Shown here: positions 17,093 through 26,199 of the stretch, piece by piece
How the letters are laid out: each line of letters begins with the position of its first letter
Position numbering within the stretch: the first letter of the stretch is position 1
Assembly (NCBI RefSeq): GCF_016616235.1
Contig: NZ_CP067100.1
Span: forward strand, 6,817,001 to 6,881,000
DNA from: Bradyrhizobium diazoefficiens
Lineage (GTDB): Bacteria; Pseudomonadota; Alphaproteobacteria; Rhizobiales; Xanthobacteraceae
Direction of reading: 5' to 3'
DNA length: 64,000 nt
Made by a program: the position numbers and the translations under genes
The notes under the pieces: model-generated
Told to the model about the DNA's origin: nothing
Database searches by the model: none
Seen by the model: only the letters and a program-made list of their open reading frames with translations

Positions 17093-19120
17093 TCACAAGC
17101 GGTCATTTTTCATTTTTTCATTGTCCGGGTTGTCGGATGCGAGGGATGCAGCCGTAGTTTCATCTGTGATGGGAGATCCGGCCCCATCGTACAAGATGCC
17201 GTTCACTTGCTTCTTACGGCGTCCAGAATCCACCAGTTGTGTAATCGCTCGTTGAACCCTATAGCCGGACACCTCCAGCTTAGCGGCCACTTCAAGGTGA
17301 ATGTTCTTGAACCACGGCTGGGTAGGCAATAAAGTGTCTACTTGATCGACAAATTCATGCGATAGCCGGGAAGTGTCATTCCGCTGTGCTTCTCTGAAGC
17401 TCCAGCTCGACTCATCGTGTTTTAGAGCCTCGATGCCCGGCAGCGAATGCAGAGCTCCGAACTCTTTGCAAACATCCTTGCAGAACGCTGCACTCGGCTC
17501 CTGACGAAGCGAGCTTAATCGTCGTTGCTCGACAAAGCGGAAGCATACGTCCATCAGGCCGTTATCGATTTTGTCCAGATCGATTTTTTTGCAGAACTCA
17601 GATGCAGAGAAACTGAACCGACCAATTATCTTGGAGACGTACAACAATGCGATGAGCCCGCGCCAACTTCTTAGCGCGCGTTCGCCCCAGCCTTCTCGCG
17701 CCCCGAGCATCTCACGTTCGGCAGCTTTCAAAACTAGCACGAGACGAGGCCACATTTCGATTGGCGCGCTCTCCGAAAAAACCTGTTCGTAGCGTTCTTG
17801 ATTTCGCATGAAGCGTGATTTAAGCCGTGCCGCTCGTGCAGGCTGCTTCATGATGATCGCCACGTATCCTGCGGCAACGTACATTGGAGTTACAAATCTC
17901 TCCGGCGGCTTTCCGATGTTCCTGTAGTAGTTTTTGCGACGCTCATAGTAGAAGTCGTGGCGTTCGAGAATTTGTTCAATGTCTCTTTGAATCTTGTCCG
18001 TCGCGTGCAGGGCGGCCTGTTCGATGGCGCTTTGATTATTCGTCGCGCGGATGATTTGATCGCGCAACTGCTCCTCGCCGGAGACGATTATCTTTATAGA
18101 CACGGTCCTGTCAGCTGATCGGCTCGAGCCAGAGCGAAAGTGTCGATATATCGACTCGGTCGTCTGCAGACCGTTAACAACCTGGATGTCTTGCATCATC
18201 ATGTTCTTGCCCCCACGTATGACCGCATTGGTGGCGAGGATGGTCACCCCATTGTTCAGCCAGAGAAAGTCAGGTCCATTCTCGTCGTCGAGCGAGGCCG
18301 CGATGTCGAGGTTGACCTTGTTCTCTCCCAAATAGTCGCGGACATTGGAATCGAACAAATACCGTCTGAGATTACCCTGCGCATCACAGATGAAATTGTA
18401 GTAATCGATAAGCTTGGCAATCAAGATATAACCACCGGCCGGCCCCGCCAGATGATCTTGAAATGGCAGCTCTAATGTGAATTGTTTGACTTGTCGGTAT
18501 CGCTCTATCAGTTCAGTCGAACCCATGAACGTGAAGGTTGCGACGGTGTCGCTGAAGAAGCTGGCCGCGAGGTGACGTATTTGCTCCGCGCGAGCGCTGA
18601 CACTTTCGCCGATCTTGCCGGTGTCACCTCGCGAACCATATACAAAATTGAGAGTGATTTTGGGATTCGTTATTGCGAGCTTCTCATAGGTGCGAGCCAA
18701 CAAGCTGCGCGCCTTCAATAGCTCGGCCGAATATTTACCCTTGAAGTTTGTTGCACCAATCGAAAGATCGAACAGCTCCTGGATGGTCGCCAGCATGTTG
18801 TTCAAGGTCTGCTCTTTGAATGTATCGTGATGCTTGCAGCTAATCACGACGACATCGACTTGCGCGTTGGACCGGGGCCACGCTGCGGTCGTATCGGAGA
18901 CCAGATGGCCATTGACGAAAATGAAAAAGCCGTCGATGCCGCCATCATGCTGGCCGTCCACCCAGCCCGCTTCCAGCTCTTCGTCTGATAAGTCGTATTG
19001 CTTCAGGATTTGCTCAAAGCTGAAATACTCAAAAACCTCGCCTACATCGTTCGAGGGCTTCTTGTCTGCCAATCTCTGGGCGATGATGCCGTCAATGAGG
19101 ATGCTATCGTTCTTTGCCAT
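17093..19120 (-). CDS. AIPR-family abortive-infection phage-resistance protein
   Basis: A 675-residue protein with the AIPR domain signature at about residues 255-420 (RYLFDSNVRDYLGENKVNLD, DFLWLNNGVTILA, QVVNGLQTTESIY, IRATNNQSAIE). The N-terminal part (DGQHDGGIDGFFIFVNG, then VDVVVISCKHHDTF) looks like a PD-(D/E)xK-type nuclease fold, with Asp63 and Lys96 as candidate catalytic residues. Family members were described as abortive phage-infection proteins. The C-terminal ~100 residues resemble a winged helix (FKNIHLEVAAKLEVSGYRV). The start was set at MAKNDSIL. It appears complete, with no partner gene, next to an integrase/att remnant, a usual site for defence cargo. Confidence 0.85.
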   Translation of the reverse strand: MAKNDSILIDGIIAQRLADKKPSNDVGEVFEYFSFEQILKQYDLSDEELEAGWVDGQHDGGIDGFFIFVNGHLVSDTTAAWPRSNAQVDVVVISCKHHDTFKEQTLNNMLATIQELFDLSIGATNFKGKYSAELLKARSLLARTYEKLAITNPKITLNFVYGSRGDTGKIGESVSARAEQIRHLAASFFSDTVATFTFMGSTELIERYRQVKQFTLELPFQDHLAGPAGGYILIAKLIDYYNFICDAQGNLRRYLFDSNVRDYLGENKVNLDIAASLDDENGPDFLWLNNGVTILATNAVIRGGKNMMMQDIQVVNGLQTTESIYRHFRSGSSRSADRTVSIKIIVSGEEQLRDQIIRATNNQSAIEQAALHATDKIQRDIEQILERHDFYYERRKNYYRNIGKPPERFVTPMYVAAGYVAIIMKQPARAARLKSRFMRNQERYEQVFSESAPIEMWPRLVLVLKAAEREMLGAREGWGERALRSWRGLIALLYVSKIIGRFSFSASEFCKKIDLDKIDNGLMDVCFRFVEQRRLSSLRQEPSAAFCKDVCKEFGALHSLPGIEALKHDESSWSFREAQRNDTSRLSHEFVDQVDTLLPTQPWFKNIHLEVAAKLEVSGYRVQRAITQLVDSGRRKKQVNGILYDGAGSPITDETTAASLASDNPDNEKMKNDRL

Positions 19121-19514
19121 GGGTTCCGCAGTATGGTGGTGTTGTAGCAATCAACCGCGACTCGTGGTTGAAAGCAATAGCCAACGTCCGCATGGGGTCA
19201 CAACCTGCCCTATTGACGGCCCGTCCACCTATGTCCGCTATCTGCATAAGCGGGGCGCGTTCGTGGCGCTGCTACCGAACAAGATTAGTGCGGCCAATCC
19301 GGCCTCAGTGTGGTGGCCGGTAGGGGGGTGAGGAATAGGACGTTAGGAGAGTCTTATGACGGACAAGGATCAAGCTTGCCTATCTGCGATCACTCCACAG
19401 CGTGCTTGCAGCAACTCTTCCCGATAGAGCCAATGTGGTTGCGGAAATGGCCAAACTGCGCGGAATGGCGCCAGCGACCGTCGCATTCGCGAAAATCGCT
19501 TATCTGTCACTTCG
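19121..19514. other. stretch between the defence gene and the integrase remnant
   Basis: Plus-strand codons give small open pieces (for example YVRYLHKRGAFVALLPNKIS near 19230 and MAKLRGMAPATVAFAKIAY near 19450) that look like broken coding sequence, but I cannot name their family. Confidence 0.35.
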
Positions 19515-19826
19515 TCATTCGCCAATTGAACATCCACATGCAAAGTGTGCCCGGGATTGGTGCAGATGTAAGCCAGTCGGCGGTCGCCATAATTGTGCGA
19601 GCACCCCGTCTTCGATCTTCCTGCCGCGCTTCTTAGGCGTTACTTCCTTGCGGTAGCGCGTAATAAAGTCGGCCAATCTGATGGTCTTGAGAACGGCGCT
19701 ATCGGCCGGCAATTCGGAGCGGTCCGCCCGAATCTCCATTTCCTGGCCCAAGCGTCCGCATCCTTCCTTCGAAGGAAGGATTTTCACATGGCGCCTGGGC
19801 CTGTCCGCCTGACTTGAATCTACCAT
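19515..19826 (-). pseudogene. truncated tyrosine-recombinase (integrase) N-terminus
   Basis: Starting about 95 bp from the tRNA fragment, the minus strand encodes an N-terminal segment ending VLKTIRLADFITRYRKEVTPKKRG. It matches the SAM-like core-binding domain of phage/ICE integrases (ADxIxRYRxEVTPxKRG). The similarity stops after about 75 codons, and the catalytic domain (R..HxxR..Y) is absent. Its position next to a tRNA 3' end is the normal int-att layout. Confidence 0.75.
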
Positions 19827-19920
19827 TTCTTGCCTCGTTGCCTGATCGTGGCCAGGTTTTTTCTCGCTGTGACACGGTGAGGGCCTAAGTCGCTGATGCC
19901 TTCTATTCCGGCTTTCCAGA

Positions 19921-19966
19921 TGGCGCACCCGACACGATTCGAACGTGTGACCTTTGCCTTCGGAGG
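19921..19966 (-). other. tRNA-Arg(CCG) 3' fragment, probable attachment-site remnant
   Basis: On the minus strand, 46 nt run from the anticodon arm (CCTCCGAAGG) through the T-arm GTTCGAATC to the GCGCCA 3' end. This is the 3' half of a tRNA-Arg with CCG anticodon. The 5' half (D-arm and acceptor 5' strand) is missing, so it is not a functional tRNA. Such 3' fragments are left where an element integrates into a tRNA gene. Confidence 0.8.
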
Positions 19967-20009
19967 ACATGTCACACCGTCTTGCGCAGACTTGTGCCAT
20001 TCCGCCCTC

Positions 20010-20038
20010 AAAAAAGGGCCACTCCCGAAGGAGTGGCC
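20010..20038 (-). terminator. Rho-independent terminator after ald
   Basis: A perfect 9-bp stem, GGCCACTCC / GGAGTGGCC, has a 4-nt loop. On the minus strand it is followed by CCCTTTTTT. It lies about 40 bp past the ald stop. Confidence 0.9.
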
Positions 20039-20079
20039 AAAGTCAGGGAGGAAAACGCCCCCTAAGGAGCCTCTGGGGA

Positions 20080-21192
20080 TCAGGCCGCGGCCTGTTCGAT
20101 CGGTGAGAAGGGCAGCCCGAGACTCTCGGCCACGGCCTTATAAGTTAGCCGGCCCCGATAGACATTCAGGCCTGCGCGCAGATGCGGATTCTCAAGCACG
20201 GCTGCAAATCCCTTGTTGGCGAGAGCCAAACCAAAGGGCAGCGTGGCATTGTTTAATGCCTGGCTTGAGGTGAGCGGGACAGCTCCGGGCATATTGGCGA
20301 CGCAGTAATGAATGACGCCATCCACCTCGTAGGTTGGATCCGCATGCGTCGTCGGACGCGAGGTCTCGAAGCATCCGCCCTGATCGATAGCTACGTCCAC
20401 GATGACGGAGCCCTTGCGCATCGAGCTCAACATGCCGCGACTGACCAGCTTCGGCGCGCTGGCGCCGGGAACGAGCACCGCACCGATGACAACGTCCGCT
20501 GCAAAGACTTCCTCCTCAACGGCGTCTATGGTCGAGAACCTAGTGCGAACGCGCCCCTCGAATAGTTCGTCCAGTTCGCGAAGCCGGGGAATCGAACGAT
20601 CGAGGATCGTGACCTCGGCACCCAGTCCCACTGCCATCCGTGCGGCATGTGCACCAACAACCCCGCCTCCGATCACAACGATACGGGCCGGCTGCACACC
20701 GGGCACACCGCCGATCAATAGCCCCCGCCCACCTGAGTAGCGCCTCAGCGCCGCGCCCGCTGCTTCGATCGCAAGTCTGCCCGCAACCTCGCTCATTGGC
20801 GCAAGCAGCGGAAGCCCGCCAGCCGGACCAGTCACGGTCTCGTAGGCAATGGCGGTACATCCGGACTTTATGAGGCCCTTAGCCTGCTCCGGGTCCGGCG
20901 CCAAATGCAGATATGTGAAGAGAATCTGGTTCTCTCGCAGCTGGGTCCATTCCGAAGGCTGGGGCTCCTTGACCTTTACGATCATCTCGCTCGACGCAAA
21001 GACCTCCCGAGCGGAGTCCAAGATCGTTGCGCCAGCCTTGCGATACTGATCGTCTGTTGCGCCGATGCCAGCGCCAGCCGCCGTCTCGATCAGCACGCTA
21101 TGGCCTGCAGCCACGTACTCGCGGACAGCCCCAGGGGTCAGGCCCACGCGGTATTCGTGCGTCTTGATCTCCTTGGGAACACCGACTTTCAT
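20080..21192 (-). CDS. ald: alanine dehydrogenase
   Basis: A 370-residue NAD-dependent enzyme that interconverts pyruvate plus ammonium and L-alanine. The family start [20 protein letters not shown] contains the substrate-binding Arg. KVKEPQPSE (Lys) and [10 protein letters not shown] (His) supply active-site residues. [20 protein letters not shown] is the Rossmann motif and [16 protein letters not shown] carries the Asp. In rhizobia the enzyme shapes alanine release by bacteroids. It is monocistronic with a strong terminator. No Lrp-type aldR gene is seen beside it. Confidence 0.95.
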   Translation of the reverse strand: MKVGVPKEIKTHEYRVGLTPGAVREYVAAGHSVLIETAAGAGIGATDDQYRKAGATILDSAREVFASSEMIVKVKEPQPSEWTQLRENQILFTYLHLAPDPEQAKGLIKSGCTAIAYETVTGPAGGLPLLAPMSEVAGRLAIEAAGAALRRYSGGRGLLIGGVPGVQPARIVVIGGGVVGAHAARMAVGLGAEVTILDRSIPRLRELDELFEGRVRTRFSTIDAVEEEVFAADVVIGAVLVPGASAPKLVSRGMLSSMRKGSVIVDVAIDQGGCFETSRPTTHADPTYEVDGVIHYCVANMPGAVPLTSSQALNNATLPFGLALANKGFAAVLENPHLRAGLNVYRGRLTYKAVAESLGLPFSPIEQAAA

Positions 21193-21640
21193 TTGAATCT
21201 CCTCTTTGACGGCCCCTTCTAGTGGGAATCGCGGTGCAAACTTGCGAAAGTGGAGCCAAGTCGCGCGGAAATTCCGCGATTCTTTGCGCGATCGCGCAGG
21301 ATTTCAAAGAAGCAAACGAGACGGACACGGCGACCGCCGATGCGCCGCTGCAAGCGGCGGATTACTGGAGCACATTCTCGTGGCGAGCGAAAACCATTTG
21401 CCACTGCGATCGCGCGGCTATAGGACGCTGCATCAAAACAATCACAAGATGTCGAGCACGACTTGACCCGAGCCGACTTGATCTCATCATTGGAGGCAGG
21501 CGATCAGATTTCGCCGCGTTCGCGCATGATCCTGAAAGACGTCACAGGACTTGTCCGTGCGCGACGAAGTGACTTGAACCCGCCATGTGAATTTGTTGAT
21601 CGAGGCGAAAGTCATTCGAGTGTCTACAGCGAGAAGGACA
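21193..21640. other. intergenic stretch between ald and traR
   Basis: This holds the divergent promoters of ald and the LuxR-family gene. Short ORFs on both strands have no recognisable motifs. An imperfect repeat rich in CGCGAT (21277-21300) lies about 90-110 bp upstream of ald and might be a regulator site, but I cannot assign it. Confidence 0.4.
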
Positions 21641-22363
21641 ATGCGCTACATTTTTCAGGCTTTCGTCGATCAACTCATCGAAAGTAATGACGTTGATGAC
21701 CTTAGGCTCGGAATGGCCGAAACTGCCGCCGCGCTTGAGCTGTCTTCTTTCGCCTACCTCGGTTTGCCTTCCAGACCAGGTGCGCAGCCGCTTCTGATTT
21801 CGACTTATCCATCAAGCTGGACCTCGCATTACGTCCAGCAGCGGTATCATCGGTTCGATCCTGTGATTATGCAATCTGTTCGCCGGGACAAGGCCTTTGA
21901 GTGGGGCCTTGGTCTCGGACCAGAAGCACATTCGGAGCCTGCGCGTCAGCTTTTCGAGGAGGCCGCCCGATTTGGGATTCGCTGCGGCTTCACCGTTCCG
22001 ATTCATGAGAGCGGCGTCGCGGTTGCCGCGATCACATTTGCTGCCAGTGAACGAGATGCGTCCTTTGGACGTTCCGTACGCCGGCATGCTCGAATACTTC
22101 CCTTTATAGCAACGACTTTCCATGCACACGCGCAACGTAAGCTGCGCGACCGCGATCAGATTGATGGTGTCACGTTTTCTCGGCGGCAAATCCAATGTCT
22201 GGATTGGGCCGCTCAGGGCAAGTCGTCCTGGGAAATTGGCCGGATCATGGGCATCTCTCACCATACGGTCGCGTTTCACCTGGACAACGCCAAGGCCAAG
22301 CTGGGCGTTCGATCGACGACCCAAGCGGTCGCGCGTTATATTGCGGCTGGTCGAAAACTCTAG
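21641..22363 (+). CDS. traR: LuxR-family quorum-sensing regulator (TraR type)
   Basis: The N-terminal autoinducer domain (about residues 10-160) shows W-x3-Y-x3-Y-x3-DPV in WTSHYVQQRYHRFDPVIMQ and FEWG, the pocket residues of acyl-homoserine-lactone receptors. The C-terminal domain is a LuxR helix-turn-helix (FSRRQIQCLDWAAQGKSSWE, then GISHHTVAFHLDNAKAKLGV). I chose the ATG at 21641 (MRYIFQAFVDQL) rather than 21587. Its partner synthase lies 2.2 kb downstream, with an effector gene between them. In Mesorhizobium ICEs TraR activates traI and excision/transfer genes, and QseM proteins counteract it. Confidence 0.9.
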   Translation: MRYIFQAFVDQLIESNDVDDLRLGMAETAAALELSSFAYLGLPSRPGAQPLLISTYPSSWTSHYVQQRYHRFDPVIMQSVRRDKAFEWGLGLGPEAHSEPARQLFEEAARFGIRCGFTVPIHESGVAVAAITFAASERDASFGRSVRRHARILPFIATTFHAHAQRKLRDRDQIDGVTFSRRQIQCLDWAAQGKSSWEIGRIMGISHHTVAFHLDNAKAKLGVRSTTQAVARYIAAGRKL

Positions 22364-23062
22364 CTACCGCTTTGGCCGATTGTTGGATTGGGCGCTTCAG
22401 GAGGCTTCCCCAATCGATTTTCCAATGATGCTTTTGGAGGACTGGCCATAGTGGAATGGAGACGAATTCTGACGCTGACTCAAGCTCTTGGGATGGCTTG
22501 GGTCATAAGACCCGGCAATTGTGATCGCAAGAGCGTTCAGCCGATTGCAGAATGCTTTGCTACAGGCAACTGGGATCTGTTGCTGGCCTCGGCTCAACCA
22601 ACGATGCCTTCCGTACGTCACGCCATCGCTGGTCTCAGCGTTCCGGCATCGTCTTAGCGGCGTCCATACTCAGAAAACAAATCCTGGAGGCGAACCTGGC
22701 GCAAATCCATTCTGCGACCTACTTGGCGCGCCCTGATTCCTTTGGACCCGAGGTGATTCAGCACACACCAGCAGAGGACAGGAAGATCTCAGTAGCGGGC
22801 CGCAATTCTAGGTCGCGGGCAAGATCGCGCCGACCCGTTCTGCTCCTTCTAACAAGGCAGCGTTCCCGCCTAAATTGAGCGCGCGTGGCCGTAGCGAGGT
22901 CTTCCCTATGGAGAGACCCAGGGCACATCGTGCGGCGGATGAGCAGCCGCGCTCGAGGCGCGCACTGCCGTCTCCGCGTATGGTTTGCGAGCTCTTCGAG
23001 GATCGAAAAACAGAGGAGATCGATCAGTTTCTCAATCCGCGGCGGTTTCGATCGCTCTCCGA
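22364..23062. other. intergenic stretch between traR and nopP
   Basis: About 700 bp without a supported gene. Small overlapping ORFs are present on both strands, none with a domain. No convincing tRNA, repeat or terminator was seen. It may be decayed DNA from the insertion that brought nopP. Confidence 0.45.
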
Positions 23063-23884
23063 TCACATGTAGTCATCTTCATACTCGTACCCCGAGCTTG
23101 CTACAGTGGCATCATCGCGCTCGCCGTCCTCCGCTTTAGCCAGATAGAGTTCAGGCTTGTTTGCGCGCTGCCACTCACCTGCGCTGTTCGTTGTCCACTT
23201 GTCGGGATGCTGCGTAGGATCAAGGACCATGTTGCAGTCGTCGACCTCGACGAAGCCCAGCTTCGCCGCGCGGGCTTTCGATTCTTCACTGAGTGGAAAC
23301 CATTTGAGCAACGGTTCTTCGCCCTCGCCCGCATCCCGCCGAAGTTGATGCTCGAGCAGAATGTCCCCTGCGTTCTCAACCAGGGGGTGGGCAAGCTGCA
23401 GATCGACGACGGAGGTGATGTGAGTTCGCCCGGGAAACAAGTCCCTCCACCTGTCGTCGTGGAGCTCGGTCATACTGAATCCGCCTTCCGTTCGTAGCAG
23501 CGCGGCAGTTGTGTCTCCAAGTTTGTAGCTGTAGTACCGCGCGTCCTCCGAATCTCTCGTCGTGCCGTAGTCCTTTGCAGCCTCTCTGACGTTTTCAGCC
23601 CGCTTGGACACGAAACGCGAGTACTCTTGAGGATTCCTGGCGATCCGCCTTATTTCCTCATCATTTTGGAAGACCTTTGCTTCTCTCCGAAATGTCGCCT
23701 TGTCGATCGCCACAATCGGAGGTTCGCTCACAAGGGAATAAGACTGCGCTGCAGAAGAGGAGTTGGACGCCGATGCGCCCAGGTCCATTTTCGCGAACCT
23801 GTCCGCGAAATCTTCTGAATCCGATTGATCCTCGTAGGATGTCCACGAGTGTGTTGCGTCATATCCAGCAGTTCGACCGTACAT
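23063..23884 (-). CDS. nopP: type III secreted effector NopP
   Basis: A 273-residue protein that I recognise as the rhizobial NopP family. It has the start MYGRTAGYD, a Ser-rich N-terminal secretion region, and the core PPIVAIDKATFRREAKVFQ, IRRIARNPQEYSRFVSKRAE and VVDLQLAHPLVENAGDILLE. It ends with an acidic tail, YEYEDDYM. NopP is delivered into legume cells by the symbiotic T3SS; it is phosphorylated there, and in soybean its alleles decide Rj2 compatibility. The enzymatic activity is unknown. No T3SS structural gene lies in the window. A tts-box-like sequence is upstream. It sits on the opposite strand between traR and traI. Confidence 0.85.
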   Translation of the reverse strand: MYGRTAGYDATHSWTSYEDQSDSEDFADRFAKMDLGASASNSSSAAQSYSLVSEPPIVAIDKATFRREAKVFQNDEEIRRIARNPQEYSRFVSKRAENVREAAKDYGTTRDSEDARYYSYKLGDTTAALLRTEGGFSMTELHDDRWRDLFPGRTHITSVVDLQLAHPLVENAGDILLEHQLRRDAGEGEEPLLKWFPLSEESKARAAKLGFVEVDDCNMVLDPTQHPDKWTTNSAGEWQRANKPELYLAKAEDGERDDATVASSGYEYEDDYM

Positions 23885-24493
23885 GAGGATTCGCCCTCCT
23901 AAAGGCGCAGAGAGTCTTGTGTTGATTCAGGCTGATTGGGCCCCACAGAAGTCGATAATCAGGCTTTCTGACCGCAAGCTGACGGGGATGGGTCCTGGAA
24001 CTGCAGCGAGAATATCAGCTGGTTGACGTGCTGGAGACAATCGAACTCAGCTCCGGGATACAACGCGTGATTATTCACACTCGAAGAATTGGTTTTGAAG
24101 AGTCGGGCGATCAGTGACCAAACGGCAATCGCTTCGCGCATGACGGATCGGGAGACCTGTCCGAAATAGCCGTTCTGTTGCCGAGTTGGACGAGCAAAAA
24201 GACCCTCGGATGTAAACCGATGGAGTAAGGCAACCTCAGCTGACGGCTTTTCATCTTGGCATATCCTCGGAACCGGAATACCAGCACCACGGTGCGCTCA
24301 TCGTGGACGGCCATGCGCCTCCGGCGCCTTAGGCCATCCGAACGTGGTCTCACGACTCCACCCGAACGGATCCAGCAGATGCTTCAATCGGCAGAAGAAC
24401 TGGAACAGGCGATGATCGCCGCTACGAGCTCGAACGGGTGGCGCTATGCAGCCAAAAGGTTCTGACCTAGCCAGTCGGATCTCGTTATCACAC
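23885..24493. other. intergenic stretch between nopP and the traI promoter
   Basis: It contains the candidate tts box (23948-23983). The rest has two weak ORFs (80 codons on minus at 24111-24353, 69 on plus at 24256-24465) with no motifs, so I do not call them. Confidence 0.4.
23948..23983 (-). promoter_or_regulatory. tts-box-like sequence upstream of nopP
   Basis: On the minus strand the sequence begins GTCAGCTT, has AGAAAGC a few bases later and ends near ATCGACTTC. This resembles the TtsI box (GTCAGCTT-TCG-AAAGCT and a downstream AGCTA-like element), but spacing is off by about 3 nt. It lies 65-100 bp before the nopP start, where a tts box is expected. Confidence 0.45.
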
Positions 24494-24511
24494 CCTCCTT
24501 AACTGAGGAGG
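24494..24511. promoter_or_regulatory. candidate lux/tra box of traI
   Basis: CCTCCTTAACTGAGGAGG is an 18-bp inverted repeat (arms CCTCC/GGAGG with partial symmetry inside). It is centred about 68 bp upstream of the traI ATG. Size and position fit a LuxR-type binding site. Confidence 0.5.
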
Positions 24512-24569
24512 CTGCACATCCCCAGCAATTCGCCTTCAATGCCCGCCCTGCGGCTTTGGAGGCACGATT

Positions 24570-25199
24570 ATGATGCAGATCATTACACAGGAATTCTATG
24601 GAGCCTTTGCTGAAGACCTTTGTGAGATGCACAAACTTAGATACCGGGTTTTCAAAGAACGACTCGCATGGGACGTTCAGACCAGCGGAGACATGGAGAT
24701 CGACGAATTCGACGCACTCGGTCCCGTCTACCTGATTCAGCGATCGAGCAATTACAGCGTTCAGGGGTGCGTGCGACTGCTTCCATCGACTGGACCAACC
24801 ATGTTGCGTGATACGTTTCCTGTACTGCTCGATGGGCAGCTCTTCGAAGCGAATCCTTCAGTCTGGGAAAGCAGCCGCTTCGCGCTGGATGTTGACGCTG
24901 AAGCGCGGGGAACGATGCGCGGGCTGACCAGCGCGACCTATGAGCTCTTCGCCGGCATGATCGAATTCGGCCTTTCGAGGCAGCTCACCGAAATCATCAC
25001 GGTGACCGACGCCCGGATGGAGCGCATCTTGCGTCGCGCCGGGTGGCCTCTGCGGCGGGTCGGCCAGGCAAGGACATTGGGAAACACCCAAGCAGTTGCT
25101 GGCTATCTCGAAATTTCAGCGGCCGCACTATCCCGGGTCCGCGACACCGGAACACTCCGCTCACCTGTGCTCTGGGAGCCGGCGCTGAAAGCTGCGTAG
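24570..25199 (+). CDS. traI: acyl-homoserine-lactone synthase (LuxI/TraI type)
   Basis: A 209-residue autoinducer synthase. It makes an N-acyl-homoserine lactone from SAM and an acyl-ACP. Invariant residues are visible: Arg in KLRYRVFKERL, Trp in LAWDVQ, Glu-Asp in EIDEFD, Arg in VQGCVRLLPS and the Glu-Arg of VWESSRFALD. GGAGG lies 8 bp before the first of two adjacent ATGs. A lux-box-like palindrome lies upstream. In ICEMlSymR7A the homologous traI1 is followed by the fseA frames; here a LysR gene follows and fseA is 27 kb away. Confidence 0.93.
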   Translation: MMQIITQEFYGAFAEDLCEMHKLRYRVFKERLAWDVQTSGDMEIDEFDALGPVYLIQRSSNYSVQGCVRLLPSTGPTMLRDTFPVLLDGQLFEANPSVWESSRFALDVDAEARGTMRGLTSATYELFAGMIEFGLSRQLTEIITVTDARMERILRRAGWPLRRVGQARTLGNTQAVAGYLEISAAALSRVRDTGTLRSPVLWEPALKAA

Positions 25200-25209
25200 A
25201 GGGTACCGT

Positions 25210-26199
25210 ATGTCAGCCCGCTCAACCTCCCAACCATTAGCGATCGCTATTTCAAGAGACATGTCTCACCCTGCCCAATCGACCAATATCAGTCTACATC
25301 ACTTGCGAGCCGCGGTTGCTGCGGCCGACTGCGGAAGCTTTCGACAGGCGGCCGAATTCCTGTCCGTGCAGCATTCAGTGCTCAGTCGCTCGATCAGTCA
25401 ATTTGAGCACCTGGTCGGAGTGGCTCTTTTTGACCGTTCGACTGGCGGGGTCGTGCCAACGCGGGCCGGTCGAACGATCCTGCAGATGTCGCGAATGATC
25501 CTTGAGCAGCTCGACACGCTGGTCGCAACGGGACGTTCGAGCGGCCGCGGCGAGGCGGGCCACCTTTCCGTGGGTTTCTGCACCTCGATATCTGCGGGCA
25601 ATCTTCGTGCCACTCTCGCCGAATTCAGGAAGCGAGCTCCCATGGTCGCGCTCACCACGGCCGAACAGTCGCGCACGCGCCTGATGGATTCTGTTCGCAT
25701 TGGCACGACCGATGTCGCCGTTGTGCCTGGAGGACGTACGCTGGCCGGTCAGAAGAGTCTGCCGGTTTGGAGCGAACGCATTCTCGTTGTGCTTCCAAAG
25801 GATCATGCTCTGCTCACCCGCACCGTTATCTACTGGACCGATCTTTTCAACGAGACGGTCCTTCTAAGTCAACGCGATCCGGGAAGCGATATGGAAGAGC
25901 TGCTGGTTTCAAAGCTGGTTGCCAATGAGAGGCGACCAAAGATCGAGCGGCATGATGTCAGCCGAGGTATCATCAAGAGTCTCGTCAGCCTGGGGCTTGG
26001 AATAAGTCTGGTGCTCGAAGCTGACGTCGGAGCCAACTTCACCGGCGTGGTCTATCGCGAAATCCAGGACGGCTCTGGACCAAGCCGTATGGGCTTCAAC
26101 GCGTACTGGCGAAAGGACAATGAGAACCCGGCGCTTATGCGCTTCCTGGATCTCCTGGCCGAACGTTATCCCTCGCCGCCTTCAACGGCAGAGGGGTGA
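25210..26199 (+). CDS. LysR-family regulator next to the trb operon
   Basis: A 329-residue LysR protein. The N-terminal winged HTH (LHHLRAAVAAADCGSFRQAA, SVQHSVLSRSISQFEHLVGV, LFDRSTGGVVPTRAGRTIL) is followed by a periplasmic-binding-protein-like effector domain (GHLSVGFCTSISAGNLRATL, then DVAVVPGG). It begins 11 bp after traI, possibly in one transcript. Its 3' end overlaps the 3' end of the convergent DUF2274 gene by 34 bp. LysR genes in this position are common at trb clusters. Its effector is unknown. An alternative start is MSHPAQSTN at 25261. Confidence 0.9.
   Translation: MSARSTSQPLAIAISRDMSHPAQSTNISLHHLRAAVAAADCGSFRQAAEFLSVQHSVLSRSISQFEHLVGVALFDRSTGGVVPTRAGRTILQMSRMILEQLDTLVATGRSSGRGEAGHLSVGFCTSISAGNLRATLAEFRKRAPMVALTTAEQSRTRLMDSVRIGTTDVAVVPGGRTLAGQKSLPVWSERILVVLPKDHALLTRTVIYWTDLFNETVLLSQRDPGSDMEELLVSKLVANERRPKIERHDVSRGIIKSLVSLGLGISLVLEADVGANFTGVVYREIQDGSGPSRMGFNAYWRKDNENPALMRFLDLLAERYPSPPSTAEG

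Noticed and set aside
19921..19966. A complete tRNA-Arg gene
   Set aside because: Only the anticodon arm through the CCA end is present; the D-arm and acceptor 5' strand are missing.
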